DNA from: JABDBE01 sp049585795
GTDB lineage: Bacteria; Acidobacteriota; Terriglobia; Terriglobales; Acidobacteriaceae
Length of the DNA stretch: 64,000 bases
Assembly: GCA_049585795.1 (NCBI GenBank)
Contig: JBAVAQ010000088.1
Location: 1 to 64,000, forward strand
Direction of reading: 5' to 3'
Below, piece after piece: positions 35,876 to 44,635 of this stretch. The translations under genes were made by a program, and so were the position numbers. The notes under the pieces are model-generated. The model worked only from the letters and a program-made list of their open reading frames with translations. It did no database searches and was not told the origin of the DNA. How positions within the stretch are numbered: the first letter of the stretch is position 1; each line of letters opens with the position of its first letter.

Positions 35876-35995
35876 GGCTGGGTCACCTCTCCGACGGGAT
35901 TAGTAAGGGACTAGGGATTCTAAATGGAGGGCGTGGGGGATGACCAGCGGGCGTTCAGGGAAGCGATGCAGTTTCGTGAATGCATGCTTCGAGTT

Positions 35996-36066
35996 TGTCA
36001 TTCCGAGCCAGTTATAGACGGGGGAAATCTGCTTTTCGGTCGCAGGACAGCAGATTCCTCGCGGAT
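35996..36066. repeat. Dispersed repeat with GGGGAAATCTGCT/AGCAGATTCCTC arms
   Basis: TGTCATTCCGAGCC is followed by GGGGAAATCTGCTTTT, a short centre and AGCAGATTCCTCGC. The mirrored AATCTGCT/AGCAGATT arms and the lead-in TGTCATTCCGAG resemble repeats I associate with Acidobacteriota intergenic regions. No gene is present in this stretch between purB and the MarR gene. Confidence 0.5.
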
Positions 36067-36114
36067 AAAGTGCGCTTCGGCACCCGCGGGCAAACGCAGC
36101 TTTTAGATTCTTTA

Positions 36115-36160
36115 TATATCGTGGTACGATATAATTAAGACGTGGTCTTGATACGATATA
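36115..36160. promoter_or_regulatory. Likely operator/promoter region of the MarR-ClC unit
   Basis: TATATCG-TGGTA-CGATATA is an inverted repeat at 36115-36133, and a second TACGATATAAT copy follows 27 bases later. Both A/T-rich boxes lie within 60 bases of the MarR start codon. They could serve as -10-like elements overlapped by regulator sites. Confidence 0.55.
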
Positions 36161-36169
36161 ATCCGCGCC

Positions 36170-36655
36170 ATGGCAAAAGCAAGCAATGTGGTGGATTACG
36201 AGGCTTTGGCGGAATTGCGCCACCAGATTCGGCGCTTTCTGCATTTCAGCGAACAGGCGGCGCGGAGCATGGGGCTCGAACCCAGGCAGCATCAGCTGAT
36301 GCTGGCCGTCAAGGGACTGCCGGAAGACGTGCGGCCGCGAATCGGCGAATTGGCGAAGCGCTTGCAAATTCAGCATCACAGCGCGGTTGAGCTGGTGAAC
36401 CGGCTGGCGGCTCGCGGTTACGTAAGGCGTCAGCGACGGGGGCAAGACCGGCGCGAAGTGCTGATCGCTCTGACCGCGAGAGGGGAACGGGTGCTGCGCA
36501 GCCTCTCGCTGCACCACAAGAATGAGCTGCGGCTGCAGGGACCGGCGTTATTGCGGGCGCTGCAGCGGGCGATTCGGAGTAAAGGGCCCTCCGAGAAGCC
36601 TGCTCGTGTTCGCTCCAAGTCGAGAAAAGAGAAAACTGAGAATGACGGAAGTTGA
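36170..36655 (+). CDS. MarR-family transcriptional regulator (ClC unit)
   Basis: This 161-residue winged-helix protein has RQHQLMLAVKGLP, RIGELAKRLQIQHHSAVELVNRLAARGYVRR and the basic wing RRGQDRREVLIALTARGE. The C-terminal tail is rich in lysine and arginine. Its last 14 bases overlap the start of the ClC channel gene, so the two are one transcription unit. The A/T-rich repeats upstream are probably its binding sites. The inducing ligand is unknown. Confidence 0.9.
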   Translation: MAKASNVVDYEALAELRHQIRRFLHFSEQAARSMGLEPRQHQLMLAVKGLPEDVRPRIGELAKRLQIQHHSAVELVNRLAARGYVRRQRRGQDRREVLIALTARGERVLRSLSLHHKNELRLQGPALLRALQRAIRSKGPSEKPARVRSKSRKEKTENDGS

Positions 36656-38501
36656 AGGGCAGAATTCACCCCGGACGACCAGAATCGATCCCTCCCGTGA
36701 ATCCGAATTGCCGGCATATCAGAAAGCTGTAAGCTCGAGAGGAATACGACAGACCTCCCGCATGCTGGTTCTATCCCTGATGGGCATCGTGGTGGGGATT
36801 GCCGGAGGATTGGTAGCCGAGGGGCTGCTGCGGGCCATCAACTTTATTTCCAACATCTGCTTTTACGGCAAGGCAAGCTTCGCCAACCTGCCTCCGAACC
36901 TGGCGCCACATCATCTGTGGATGCCTCTCTTGCCGGCCGCAGGAGGGTTGCTGGTAGGACTGCTCATCCACTATTTTTCTCCGGAAATCAAAGGCGACGG
37001 TATTCCGGAGGCCATGGCTGTGGCCCTCAACAATCGCAGTATCGTCAAGCCGCGGGTCAGCTTTTTCAAACCCTTGAGCGCGGCCATTACGGTGGGAAGC
37101 GGCGGACCGTTCGGGGCGGAAGGGCCAATCATCCAGACGGGCGCGGCTTTGGGATCACTGCTGAGCCAGTTGATCCCGGCGTCTCCGGCCGAGCGCCGCA
37201 CGCTGTTAGCTTGTGGCGCGGCGGCGGGGCTGGCCGGAGTTTTCAAGACTCCGTTTGCCGGGGTGATGCTGGCCGTCGAACTATTGGTATTTGAGTTTCG
37301 CTCGCGCTCGTTCGTGCCGATTGCCCTGGCCTCAGCAACCGGGACAATGGTTGCCATGGGGTTTCGCGGCGCCCAGCCCGTGTTCCCCGTCATTACGACC
37401 TATCGCTTTCATCCTTTGGAGCTGCCCTTCTTCGTGTTGCTGGGAATCATCTGCGCCGCTTTGGCATGGTTGATGACGCGGGCGCTCTACACGTGCGAGG
37501 ATTTTTTTGAGCACCTGAAAATCTGGTTCCCTCTCATACCCGCGATCGGCGGTCTGATCGTGGGACTCATCGCCATCGTGTATCCGCAAGTTCTGGGAAC
37601 GGGATACGCGGTGATCGCGGATTTGCTCTCCGAGCCTCATCCTCTGCATGTGTTACTGGGAATCTGCGCCGCCAAACTGGCTGCGTTTGCGGTCGCGCTG
37701 GGGTCGGGAGCTTCGGGAGGCACCTTCGCCCCGGCTTTGATGATCGGGGGCAGCCTGGGCGCGGCTTATGGTTCTTTGGTGCATCTGCTCCTGCCGAACG
37801 CCTCCACCATTGGAATCTACGGGATGGTGGCCACGGCGGCTTTGTTCGGCAGCCTTTACCGCGCCACTCCGAGCGCCATTCTGTTCATGCTGGAAGTTAC
37901 GGGAGCGTACAACGCAATTCTGCCGGTGTTTCTGGTGGCGGTTGTGGCCGATCTTGCGGTTCACTTCTTTATGCGCACCACCATCAACACCGAGCGGCTG
38001 GTGCGGCGCGGGCACCTGGTGCCGGAGGCGTATGAACTTGATCCCATGAAGATACTGCGGGTGCGGGACATTATGAATCCGGATGCGGACACCGTACGCG
38101 CCGATCGCAAGGTGGCCGATTTCCTTCCGTCGATTGCCAGCCAGGAATGTGTGCCGGTAGTGGACGAGAAAGAGCATGTGATCGGGATCCTCTACCGGCA
38201 GGATTTGCTGCGAGCGAAACCGGACGCGACCGCTCTATCCATTGCCCATACCGACCTTCCCGTCGCCTACACCGATGAAGTGGTCCACAATGTGGCGCAA
38301 CGCTTTTTGGAGCGCGGGTACGGCCAGGCTCTTGTCCTGGACAACCAGACCGGAGAACTGGCGGGCATGCTCACCGCCCTTGACATTCTCAAAACCAAGA
38401 ATTGGGAACTCATGCAAGAGATGACCGAGCCGGGGCGTTTTTCAGGAACCTCGTTGATGCGATTTGGGAGCGCAGACGAAGTTACGGAGGCCGGAAAGTA
38501 A
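36642..38501 (+). CDS. ClC-type chloride channel/transporter with CBS domains
   Basis: The 619-residue protein has about ten membrane helices and the ClC signatures GSGGPFGAEGP (gating glutamate retained), GSGASGGTFAPALMIGG, and GIYGMVATAALFGSLYRATPSA. The C-terminus has two CBS domains (RVRDIMNPDADTV..., then LPVAYTDEVVHNVAQRFLERGYGQALVLD) that may bind nucleotides. It likely moves chloride, possibly in exchange for protons. The ATG lies inside the end of the MarR gene. A longer frame from 36522 has no homology. Confidence 0.95.
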   Translation: MTEVEGQNSPRTTRIDPSRESELPAYQKAVSSRGIRQTSRMLVLSLMGIVVGIAGGLVAEGLLRAINFISNICFYGKASFANLPPNLAPHHLWMPLLPAAGGLLVGLLIHYFSPEIKGDGIPEAMAVALNNRSIVKPRVSFFKPLSAAITVGSGGPFGAEGPIIQTGAALGSLLSQLIPASPAERRTLLACGAAAGLAGVFKTPFAGVMLAVELLVFEFRSRSFVPIALASATGTMVAMGFRGAQPVFPVITTYRFHPLELPFFVLLGIICAALAWLMTRALYTCEDFFEHLKIWFPLIPAIGGLIVGLIAIVYPQVLGTGYAVIADLLSEPHPLHVLLGICAAKLAAFAVALGSGASGGTFAPALMIGGSLGAAYGSLVHLLLPNASTIGIYGMVATAALFGSLYRATPSAILFMLEVTGAYNAILPVFLVAVVADLAVHFFMRTTINTERLVRRGHLVPEAYELDPMKILRVRDIMNPDADTVRADRKVADFLPSIASQECVPVVDEKEHVIGILYRQDLLRAKPDATALSIAHTDLPVAYTDEVVHNVAQRFLERGYGQALVLDNQTGELAGMLTALDILKTKNWELMQEMTEPGRFSGTSLMRFGSADEVTEAGK

Positions 38502-38527
38502 GGCCGTACGGTTGCCGCCGGGAAATC

Positions 38528-39589
38528 TCAGTGGTCCGCTGACACGGGTGCGTCGTCCAGCGGTGATTTGTTTTCGTGAGAGGCTGGGGCGGTTTGAGCT
38601 ACGGTGATGAGCGGTTTTAGGGCGCGCACCGAAACTCCCAGAGTGCCGCCGGAGAAGCCATCGATGTAGGCGGCATTCACTCCGATCACTTCGCCTTGCG
38701 AGTTGAACACTGGGCCACCGCTGCCGCCGTGCGCGGTGGGCGCATCGTAAATAAGTTTGTCGCCGACCACATCTCCCAAATGCCCGCAGGTAGAGGACGG
38801 CCGGATCAACGAGAGTGCCGCCAGCTCGTCCGCCGCGCCCTGATCATCGCGACGGTAGGCCAGGCGCTCATACACGGCTGGCGGCGATTTTGCCACCATG
38901 CCCACCACGCCCATGGGATATCCCACTACCGCAACCAACTCGCCGGGATTCGGGATATCGGCGGCCAGCGGCAGAGGCCGAAGCTGATGCACTGCCTGCG
39001 TGTCTTCAATATGAAGAGGGGCAATACGGAGTATTGCCAGATCCCCCTGCGATGACAGGACCGCTGGAGTGACGTTGACCGGTGTGGGCAGGCCGGGGAA
39101 AAAAGCCAACAATTTCTCGAGGCGCGGCGTCGCCCCTCGGCGAATCAGCAACGCGGACTCGGAGTCCTCGTACCAGGGCTCGGCCACGTGACGATTGGTG
39201 GCCAGCAGCCCGTCCGAGACCACGAAGCCGGTGCCCGAAATCCTGGCGCGAAACTCCGGCTGGTGTCCAGGGTATCCCACACGATAGACCCCAAAGATGA
39301 AGCAAATGGAATTGCGATAACGGTGCAGGACCAGCGCGGGCATGGCCTGCTCCTGCTTCAACTGTTGCACTTCGTGCCCAAGCTGCTGAACCTGGCGTTC
39401 CAGCGCGCCATTCTCCGCATCGGTCTTCTGAACATTGCTTTTCTGCAGGTCGTGCGGACGCGCCGCCGGCGAGTAGCTCACCATGAAAATCAGGCCAGCC
39501 AACAGGCAGACTCCCAGCACAGCTTCGAGCATCCGTTGCCAAAGGCTACAGACGCGCTCTTCGCGAATTTCTGAATCACTTTCGGCCAT
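38528..39589 (-). CDS. Membrane-anchored trypsin-like serine protease
   Basis: The 353-residue protein has a transmembrane helix (about residues 22-41) and then a coiled coil (ENGALERQVQQLGHEVQQLKQEQ). The external trypsin-like domain has the catalytic His in LLATNRHVAEP, Asp in SSQGDLAILRI and Ser in HGGSGGPVFNSQG. The triad is complete. No PDZ domain follows, unlike HtrA/DegP. It probably acts in the periplasm on unknown substrates. The coiled coil may trimerise it. Confidence 0.9.
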   Translation of the reverse strand: MAESDSEIREERVCSLWQRMLEAVLGVCLLAGLIFMVSYSPAARPHDLQKSNVQKTDAENGALERQVQQLGHEVQQLKQEQAMPALVLHRYRNSICFIFGVYRVGYPGHQPEFRARISGTGFVVSDGLLATNRHVAEPWYEDSESALLIRRGATPRLEKLLAFFPGLPTPVNVTPAVLSSQGDLAILRIAPLHIEDTQAVHQLRPLPLAADIPNPGELVAVVGYPMGVVGMVAKSPPAVYERLAYRRDDQGAADELAALSLIRPSSTCGHLGDVVGDKLIYDAPTAHGGSGGPVFNSQGEVIGVNAAYIDGFSGGTLGVSVRALKPLITVAQTAPASHENKSPLDDAPVSADH

Positions 39590-39804
39590 GAGCCCCTTTT
39601 ACGGCTGCACGCGGCGAGTCGGAGGGGAGAGTATCGCGCCCGTTTGCCGGATGTGTGAGGCTCTATTCTGCGCCTGGCGTTGTACAGTTCCTACGGTACG
39701 GAGGGCGATGTACAACTGGAGCAGGGCCGGGTAGGTTGTCTGGGCATAGATTGCCCTGTGGTAATCACGAATGGATAAGTGTTTGCGATTAAGGAAGAGA
39801 CGAA

Positions 39805-40368
39805 TTAGACGAAAAGATCCACCGCGGTCGCTTCTGGATCCACGTACCGATCCCAGCCCCGACGACTTGTAGCGAGGGCAGCCTGGGCCGATTCAGCGGT
39901 GACGATGGTTCCGACGATTGCGACGCTCTCATTCGGGTCGGGCGCCGCTTTGGCGTTCCAGGACAAACGTTGAGGCGAATGCGTATCCCGCTTCTGGCGG
40001 ATCACTCCGATTCGGGGCCGATCTAAGTGGGCGATAAGGTCTGCCAGCATGTCGTATCCGCCGGGGCTCATACGCATGAATTCCACTGAGATTCCGGAAG
40101 GGCCACGAACTGCCTTCACATGTGCCATAGCGCGGAAGAACCAGGAGTTGACTTTCACCAGAATCTCCGTTTGGGTGCCGAGGTCGAACGGGTAAACGGT
40201 CTGCAGGTTTTCGATGCAACACCCGCCCATCCCCAGGTCGCGGATCGTGCCCGGGATCAGCGGTCCGTTCATGGGAAGACTTGCGATTTGGACGCGGCCG
40301 CTGCAGGAAAATCGGGGAATGCGCCGACGGTCGACGAGCAACTCCGCTGGCGGCGTCTGGTAGGTCAT
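39805..40368 (-). CDS. PilZ-domain protein
   Basis: This protein of about 187 residues has the c-di-GMP-binding PilZ pattern: RRIPRF near the N-terminus, then IRDLGMGGCCIEN (the D/N-x-S-x-x-G element with a changed serine), and VKAVRGPSGISVEFMRM. The second motif is not canonical (DLGMGG for DxSxxG), so c-di-GMP binding may be weak. The C-terminal 60 residues show no known motif. ATG at 40368 is used; GTG at 40398 would add ten residues. Confidence 0.75.
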   Translation of the reverse strand: MTYQTPPAELLVDRRRIPRFSCSGRVQIASLPMNGPLIPGTIRDLGMGGCCIENLQTVYPFDLGTQTEILVKVNSWFFRAMAHVKAVRGPSGISVEFMRMSPGGYDMLADLIAHLDRPRIGVIRQKRDTHSPQRLSWNAKAAPDPNESVAIVGTIVTAESAQAALATSRRGWDRYVDPEATAVDLFV

Positions 40369-40505
40369 CAGTGCTTTCGATGGTATCTCCGTCCGCACCG
40401 GCCACCAATGGCGAGAAAGTAACGATTTTCGCGAAACGGAAGTAACTGTCGGTTGGGCGATTGAAGGCGGATTCGAAACACTCCCAGAAGGCGAATCTTA
40501 TAGAG

Positions 40506-40763
40506 CTAAGGTTCCTTGACTCCCAGGCGCTTGGCCATTTCTTCGTAGAGGAAGCCTTCGCCTGGCCGGTACGGCTGGACCCATTCGCCGTCGATGACGA
40601 ATTGCGGAATGGCGCGTTTGCCGGTGTGTTTGACCACAACGTCGGCGGCGCCAGGCGTGGTTTCGATATCGATGTCCTGGAATGGAATGTTGTGCTCTTT
40701 CAGAAAGCGCTTGGCTTCACGGCACTCCGGGCACCAGAAGGCGGAATAGAGGATCAGTTGCAT
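40506..40763 (-). CDS. Glutaredoxin-like protein
   Basis: The 85-residue thioredoxin-fold protein starts MQLILYSAFWCPECREAKRFL. It has a dithiol CPEC site, a cis-proline segment RAIPQFVIDGEW and a C-terminal helix. This fits NrdH/Grx-type glutaredoxins that reduce disulfides with glutathione or thioredoxin reductase. It lies directly downstream of the MBL hydrolase gene in the same direction, with 80 bases between them. The start is the ATG directly before the first strand. Confidence 0.88.
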   Translation of the reverse strand: MQLILYSAFWCPECREAKRFLKEHNIPFQDIDIETTPGAADVVVKHTGKRAIPQFVIDGEWVQPYRPGEGFLYEEMAKRLGVKEP

Positions 40764-40843
40764 TGTGGCATCTAGATGCGGGCAACGGTTGGAAAGTCTC
40801 AGGTTGTCTTTCCTGCGGCTCCGATGAGCAACCTCGGCAGGGG

Positions 40844-41686
40844 TCACTCGATTTTGACTATGCCCGGCGCCACGCTTGGGAACTTGGCGATGACTGCGGG
40901 ATCGTGTCCGGGAATGATGAGGCCGGGACTGCTGGCGATCTTTTTCATCCGATCCTGAGCGCGCAGGTTAGAGGCGGCATCGAGCGTTTCTGCGATGGGG
41001 ACATGCTTTTCGAGATTCTCGTAGAGATACATGTTGTCGCTGGCCAGCACGACCGTTCCCGCTTTCGTGCTGACGCCAACATATTGCGATGCGTACGTGT
41101 GGCGGCCTCCGGTATAGCAGGTGATGCCGGGAAGGATTTCCTGCGCGTCGCCATTGACCAGGCCTACGCGGCCCTCGGTATTCAACTTCACCAGCGTAAG
41201 CACGTCGCCGGCATCGATGCCATCGTGAGCTTCTTTGGTTTGCCAGGCCTCGCCAGCGTAATACTGCAGCTCATCCTTCTGAATCCAGATGCGGGCGTTA
41301 GGGAACAGGTCCATGCCGTCGGCATGATCCCAATGCATGTGGGAGATGATGACGTCGGTGATGTCCTCAGGCTTAAGGCCGAGCGGTTTTAGCGTCTCCG
41401 ATGGTTTGATGAAATCGTTGACGTGCCAATCCTTGAAGAAGCGATCGTGATAGAAGCCGGAGTCGAGAAGAATATTGCGGCCGTTGCCGCGTATGAGCCA
41501 GATCATCATGGCGATGTCCATTTTGCGCGCGGGGTCCACGCCAGGTACCAGTTCCGAAACCGGAAAGCCGGGCAGCGTGGCATAACGGATGGCGTAGATT
41601 TCGTATTGCGGTTTCGATTGCGCGGTGAGAGCAGCAATCGAAAGCGAGGCGATGACCGCGAGTAAGAAGACCCGATATAGGCTCAT
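40844..41686 (-). CDS. Secreted metallo-beta-lactamase-fold hydrolase (lactonase-like)
   Basis: The 280-residue protein has a signal peptide (about residues 1-22, ending LTAQ) and an MBL domain with HMHWDHADG, a downstream histidine in GGRHTYASQYV, aspartate in VLASDNMY, and a final histidine in IIPGHDPAV. The pattern NILLDSGFYHDRF and IIPGHDP is similar to AHL lactonases and related quorum-quenching enzymes. The substrate is not shown. It is exported, unlike the MBL protein at 27.4 kb. Confidence 0.85.
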   Translation of the reverse strand: MSLYRVFLLAVIASLSIAALTAQSKPQYEIYAIRYATLPGFPVSELVPGVDPARKMDIAMMIWLIRGNGRNILLDSGFYHDRFFKDWHVNDFIKPSETLKPLGLKPEDITDVIISHMHWDHADGMDLFPNARIWIQKDELQYYAGEAWQTKEAHDGIDAGDVLTLVKLNTEGRVGLVNGDAQEILPGITCYTGGRHTYASQYVGVSTKAGTVVLASDNMYLYENLEKHVPIAETLDAASNLRAQDRMKKIASSPGLIIPGHDPAVIAKFPSVAPGIVKIE

Positions 41687-42076
41687 GAAAAGTTCCTCAG
41701 CATTGGCAAAGACAGCTATTCTCGCACAACCAGCTCACGTAGCCCCGGACGCGGTTCGCCAGAATAAGCAGATTCCTGCCCAGTCGATTGGGCCGATATT
41801 TGCCCGGACGCCGGTCGGAGAGGCCCATTTTCGCGATTTGGCGCTGCATTCAATTGGGCTCCCAGCGCGCGGATGCCCGCGTCTCCATTGGTAAACCAAG
41901 CGGCCTGCACCGAGGGCCATATCGCGCCCCAGTTTGGCCGTGATCCTGCTCTAAGACTCCTCCAGAACAAAGTCGCACGTGAAACTAAAGTTTCTTAACG
42001 TCGTTGCCGATCTACTCAATGGGTCGAATTTCAGGGCGCATATCCATGGCCGCCGAGTAATACAAGGAGATTCTTT
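41687..42076. other. Intergenic stretch with no convincing gene
   Basis: No frame here shows homology, a ribosome-binding site and start combination, or structured RNA that I can recognise. An AAGGAGA Shine-Dalgarno sequence near 42064 belongs to the downstream repeat protein. Confidence 0.5.
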
Positions 42077-42592
42077 ATGTCAGTTTCAGGTATTTCCAGC
42101 AGCAGTCTTTTCGATCTGCTTGAGTCTGCCAGCGCGCAGAACCCGAAGCAGCAGGTGCAGCAAGAGATCCAACAGTTAGGCAAGGACCTGTCGGCGGGAA
42201 ACCTTTCGGCCGCGCAGGCCGATTTTGCCACCTTGCAGAAGAATGATCCGCAAGCTAGCACCGCAACCTCGTCAACCAGCAACAATCCCATTGCCCAAGC
42301 CTTTCAGCAGCTCGCGCAGGATCTGCAATCAGGGAACCTCTCGGGAGCACAACAGGACTTCTCCACTCTTCAGCAAGATCTTCAGAGCCAGGGCAGCGGC
42401 CATCATCATCACAGCCACGCGCAGGATTCCAACTCGGCCCAGCAAAATCCCATCGCGCAGCTGTTCACCGAATTAGGTCAGGCGTTGCAGTCCGGCAACC
42501 TGTCCGCGGCGCAGCAGGCGTACACCACCCTGCAACAGGATTTCCAATCGGCCTCAGGCAACGGCGCGACCACGAGTTCGTCGACAGCTTAG
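42077..42592 (+). CDS. Uncharacterised protein with three internal repeats
   Basis: The 171-residue protein has no signal peptide. It contains three copies of a unit of about 45 residues with the core L-x-x-DLQSGNLSGAQQDFSTLQQD (copies beginning near residues 32, 75 and 133). Linkers are Ser/Thr/Gln-rich, and one carries a HHHHSH run that may bind metal. The units look like helical hairpins. I do not recognise a family with known function. It has an AAGGAGA ribosome-binding site. Confidence 0.75.
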   Translation: MSVSGISSSSLFDLLESASAQNPKQQVQQEIQQLGKDLSAGNLSAAQADFATLQKNDPQASTATSSTSNNPIAQAFQQLAQDLQSGNLSGAQQDFSTLQQDLQSQGSGHHHHSHAQDSNSAQQNPIAQLFTELGQALQSGNLSAAQQAYTTLQQDFQSASGNGATTSSSTA

Positions 42593-42610
42593 GCGAGATA
42601 CTGCCAACCC

Positions 42611-42707
42611 GCGCGAGATCCTTCGCGGCCTGTCGGCCACTCAGGATGACGTCAAGTGAAAAAGACGTCATCCTGAACCGGCGGCAGCCGGTGAAGGATC
42701 TCGCGTG
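42611..42707. repeat. Long palindromic repeat with GCGAGATCCTTC arms
   Basis: GCGCGAGATCCTTCGCGGCC on the left is mirrored by GGTGAAGGATCTCGCG on the right. Inner arms TCAGGATGACGTC and GACGTCATCCTGA surround a short AAGTGAAAAA centre. The whole could fold into one large hairpin and looks like a MITE-type dispersed element. It lies between convergent genes. Confidence 0.75.
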
Positions 42708-42742
42708 CAATGCTCAAACTCCCACGACCGCCAAAAAGTCGC

Positions 42743-43102
42743 TCACAACCGCTGCAGCTCGCGCAGCGTGCGCTCGTTCACCACGTTTCCCGTGTTCAGC
42801 GTCGAAGCGGGCTCAAACAGCACCACCCAGCATTCTTCCTCGGCTACCGGTCGATGCTCGACTCCCCTCGGAACCACAATGAACTCCCCCTCTTCCAGCC
42901 AGACGTGACGGTCGCGGAACTCCATCCGGAAACGGCCCTTCGCCACCAGAAACATCTCATCTTCGTGCTCGTGATGGTGCCAGACAAACTCGCCGGTGAA
43001 CTTGCCGAGCTTCACCATTTGACCGTTCAGCTCGGCCGCAATGTGCGGTTTCCATGATTCCTTAATCTGGGCGAACTTCTGGGCAATGTTCACTTTCTCC
43101 AT
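42743..43102 (-). CDS. Cupin-domain protein
   Basis: The 119-residue protein is a single cupin barrel: FVWHHHEHEDEMFLVAKGRFRMEF, containing the G(X)5HXH-like histidines and glutamate, and then EFIVVPRGVEHRPVAEE for the second motif. The metal site is probably complete. Small cupins of this type have diverse or unknown substrates. It is convergent with the repeat protein gene across a long palindrome. Confidence 0.9.
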   Translation of the reverse strand: MEKVNIAQKFAQIKESWKPHIAAELNGQMVKLGKFTGEFVWHHHEHEDEMFLVAKGRFRMEFRDRHVWLEEGEFIVVPRGVEHRPVAEEECWVVLFEPASTLNTGNVVNERTLRELQRL

Positions 43103-43204
43103 GCTACCTCCCGTGAATTCTTTCGCTGCCGAAGAGCCGCAATGGCTTATAGATGCGCGACATGCGGGTTAGCTTCAGGCGTAGATCCCTACATTCCCCA
43201 AAAT

Positions 43205-43252
43205 TGTGTGGGACTTGGTCTTTCGACCCGGTCCGGTCGAGTGAAGCTCGGC
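43205..43252. repeat. Related GACCCGGTCC repeat
   Basis: TGTGTGGGACTTGGTC and TTTCGACCCGGTCCGGTC resemble the repeat at 43782-43834, with poorer symmetry. It lies in a 270-base gap without genes. Confidence 0.4.
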
Positions 43253-43371
43253 AGCCAATCAGCGACACAGCGCCCGGCTGGTACATAACATTTGTTCAAG
43301 CGCGGATAACGAACTTTACAGTGCCTCGTCTAACCGCTAACTGATTCATATTACCGAACGGGAGCAGGCAT

Positions 43372-43758
43372 ATGATTTTGGCAAAAGCAAGCTACTGGAT
43401 GGCGGTGGGTATATTGGCTCTGATCGTCAGCAATCATCTCGCAGGCAGCTACCGGGACGAAGGGCGCTGCCTGTTCAATCGCTCGCTGACAGCCGTCGAA
43501 CAGATCTCTGGACAAGTGACCCGCTATATCGCCACGGCAGAAATGATGCTCGGCGGTAGCGAGGCCCGCTTGGTTCGCGCCCAGACTCGCCTGGCCTCGG
43601 TGCAGACGATGCTCGCGAGCCACGAGGCTGCCCTGGCAAAGGTTCAAGCCCAGCGCGAACAACTGATGGAGTTGCAACAATTGCGAGGGACGATCGTCTG
43701 CTCGCGGCAAAATCTAAGGATAGTGATACCTCGGTTGCATCGTGACGGAACAATTTAA
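43372..43758 (+). CDS. Small membrane-anchored coiled-coil protein
   Basis: The 128-residue protein has an N-terminal hydrophobic helix (about residues 7-24) and a predicted coiled coil (about 62-104, with ARLVRAQTRLASVQTMLASH and ALAKVQAQREQLMELQQ). It ends in a short basic tail. I do not recognise the family. Topology suggests one membrane anchor with a helical domain. Coding status is supported by length, composition and the GGGAGCAGGCAT leader only. Confidence 0.55.
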   Translation: MILAKASYWMAVGILALIVSNHLAGSYRDEGRCLFNRSLTAVEQISGQVTRYIATAEMMLGGSEARLVRAQTRLASVQTMLASHEAALAKVQAQREQLMELQQLRGTIVCSRQNLRIVIPRLHRDGTI

Positions 43759-43781
43759 GCAGATTGATCTATAGCAAAGAC

Positions 43782-43834
43782 TGTGTGGGGGCCGGGTCGT
43801 CGACCCGGTCCGAGTCAAAGACCCGGACCCACAC
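43782..43834. repeat. GTGTGGG...CCCACAC palindrome
   Basis: GTGTGGGGGCCGGGTC, GACCCGGTCC and GACCCGGACCCACAC form nested inverted repeats just upstream of the DinB gene at 43.9 kb. A weaker relative lies at 43205-43252. Confidence 0.55.
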
Positions 43835-43913
43835 CACGCACGCAAACTTTTCCGCTTTCTTTTTCTGCGTCTGCCAGTCAAAATCAAACGTCCAATCCTT
43901 TCTGGAGGACTTC

Positions 43914-44438
43914 ATGCAGGAAACCCCGCAGCAGTACATCCAGCGCATTCTCGGGTTCACCGATGGCAAAGACCCGTTGCAAGTGCAGCGCGACACCCCG
44001 AAGAACCTGCAAAAGCTGATCAAGCCGCTGAGCAAAAAACAACTAACGCAAAGGCCGGAGCCGGGAAAGTGGTCGATCGCGGAGATTCTCGCTCATCTCG
44101 CGGACGCGGAACTGGTCGGCGGATGGCGCATGCGTCTGATCCTGGGCTGCAATGGCGTATCTGTGCAGCCTTTTGATCAGGATATCTGGGCAGAGATCTT
44201 TACCTATGCGAAACGCGATCCGGCGGCTTCTCTCGAAACCTTTCGCGTGCTGCGCGAGAACAATCTGGCCATGCTGAAGGCGTTGCCCAGGAATTTGTGG
44301 GAAAACTACGGCATGCATCAGGAGCGCGGCAAGGAGACGATCACTCACATCGTCCGCATGTTCGCCGGCCACGACCTGAACCATCTGGGGCAAGTGGAGA
44401 AGATCGCGAAGGGCAGCCGGAGCAAGCGCGCGGCCTGA
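43914..44438 (+). CDS. DinB-family protein (43.9 kb)
   Basis: The 174-residue DinB-fold protein has WSIAEILAHLADAELVGGWRMRLIL, RENNLAMLKALPRNLWENYGMH and VRMFAGHDLNHLGQVEKI, giving the expected three histidines. It resembles the YfiT-like subgroup used in thiol-dependent reactions, but the substrate is unknown. ATG with TGGAGGA upstream fixes the start. It is the third DinB protein in the window, and the three are not close copies of each other. Confidence 0.87.
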   Translation: MQETPQQYIQRILGFTDGKDPLQVQRDTPKNLQKLIKPLSKKQLTQRPEPGKWSIAEILAHLADAELVGGWRMRLILGCNGVSVQPFDQDIWAEIFTYAKRDPAASLETFRVLRENNLAMLKALPRNLWENYGMHQERGKETITHIVRMFAGHDLNHLGQVEKIAKGSRSKRAA

Positions 44439-44635
44439 TCTTCATAGTCTAGCCGCGAGTGTCCAATGTAGGCGCGAGCGTCCCCGCTCGTGCGCTGTCC
44501 GCCCAGAACTTCTGTCATTCCAAGGAGCGAGAACTTTTTTCATAAAATGCACCAACTTTCATCTACCTCAATTCCACAAAAGCAGTTATAGTTATTTCCG
44601 CTCAGCGATTCACTGACGACAACTGACCTGTTTTG

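Noticed and set aside
41716..41970. Minus-strand frame in the gap after the MBL gene
   Set aside because: Composition looks noncoding and no start signal is seen.
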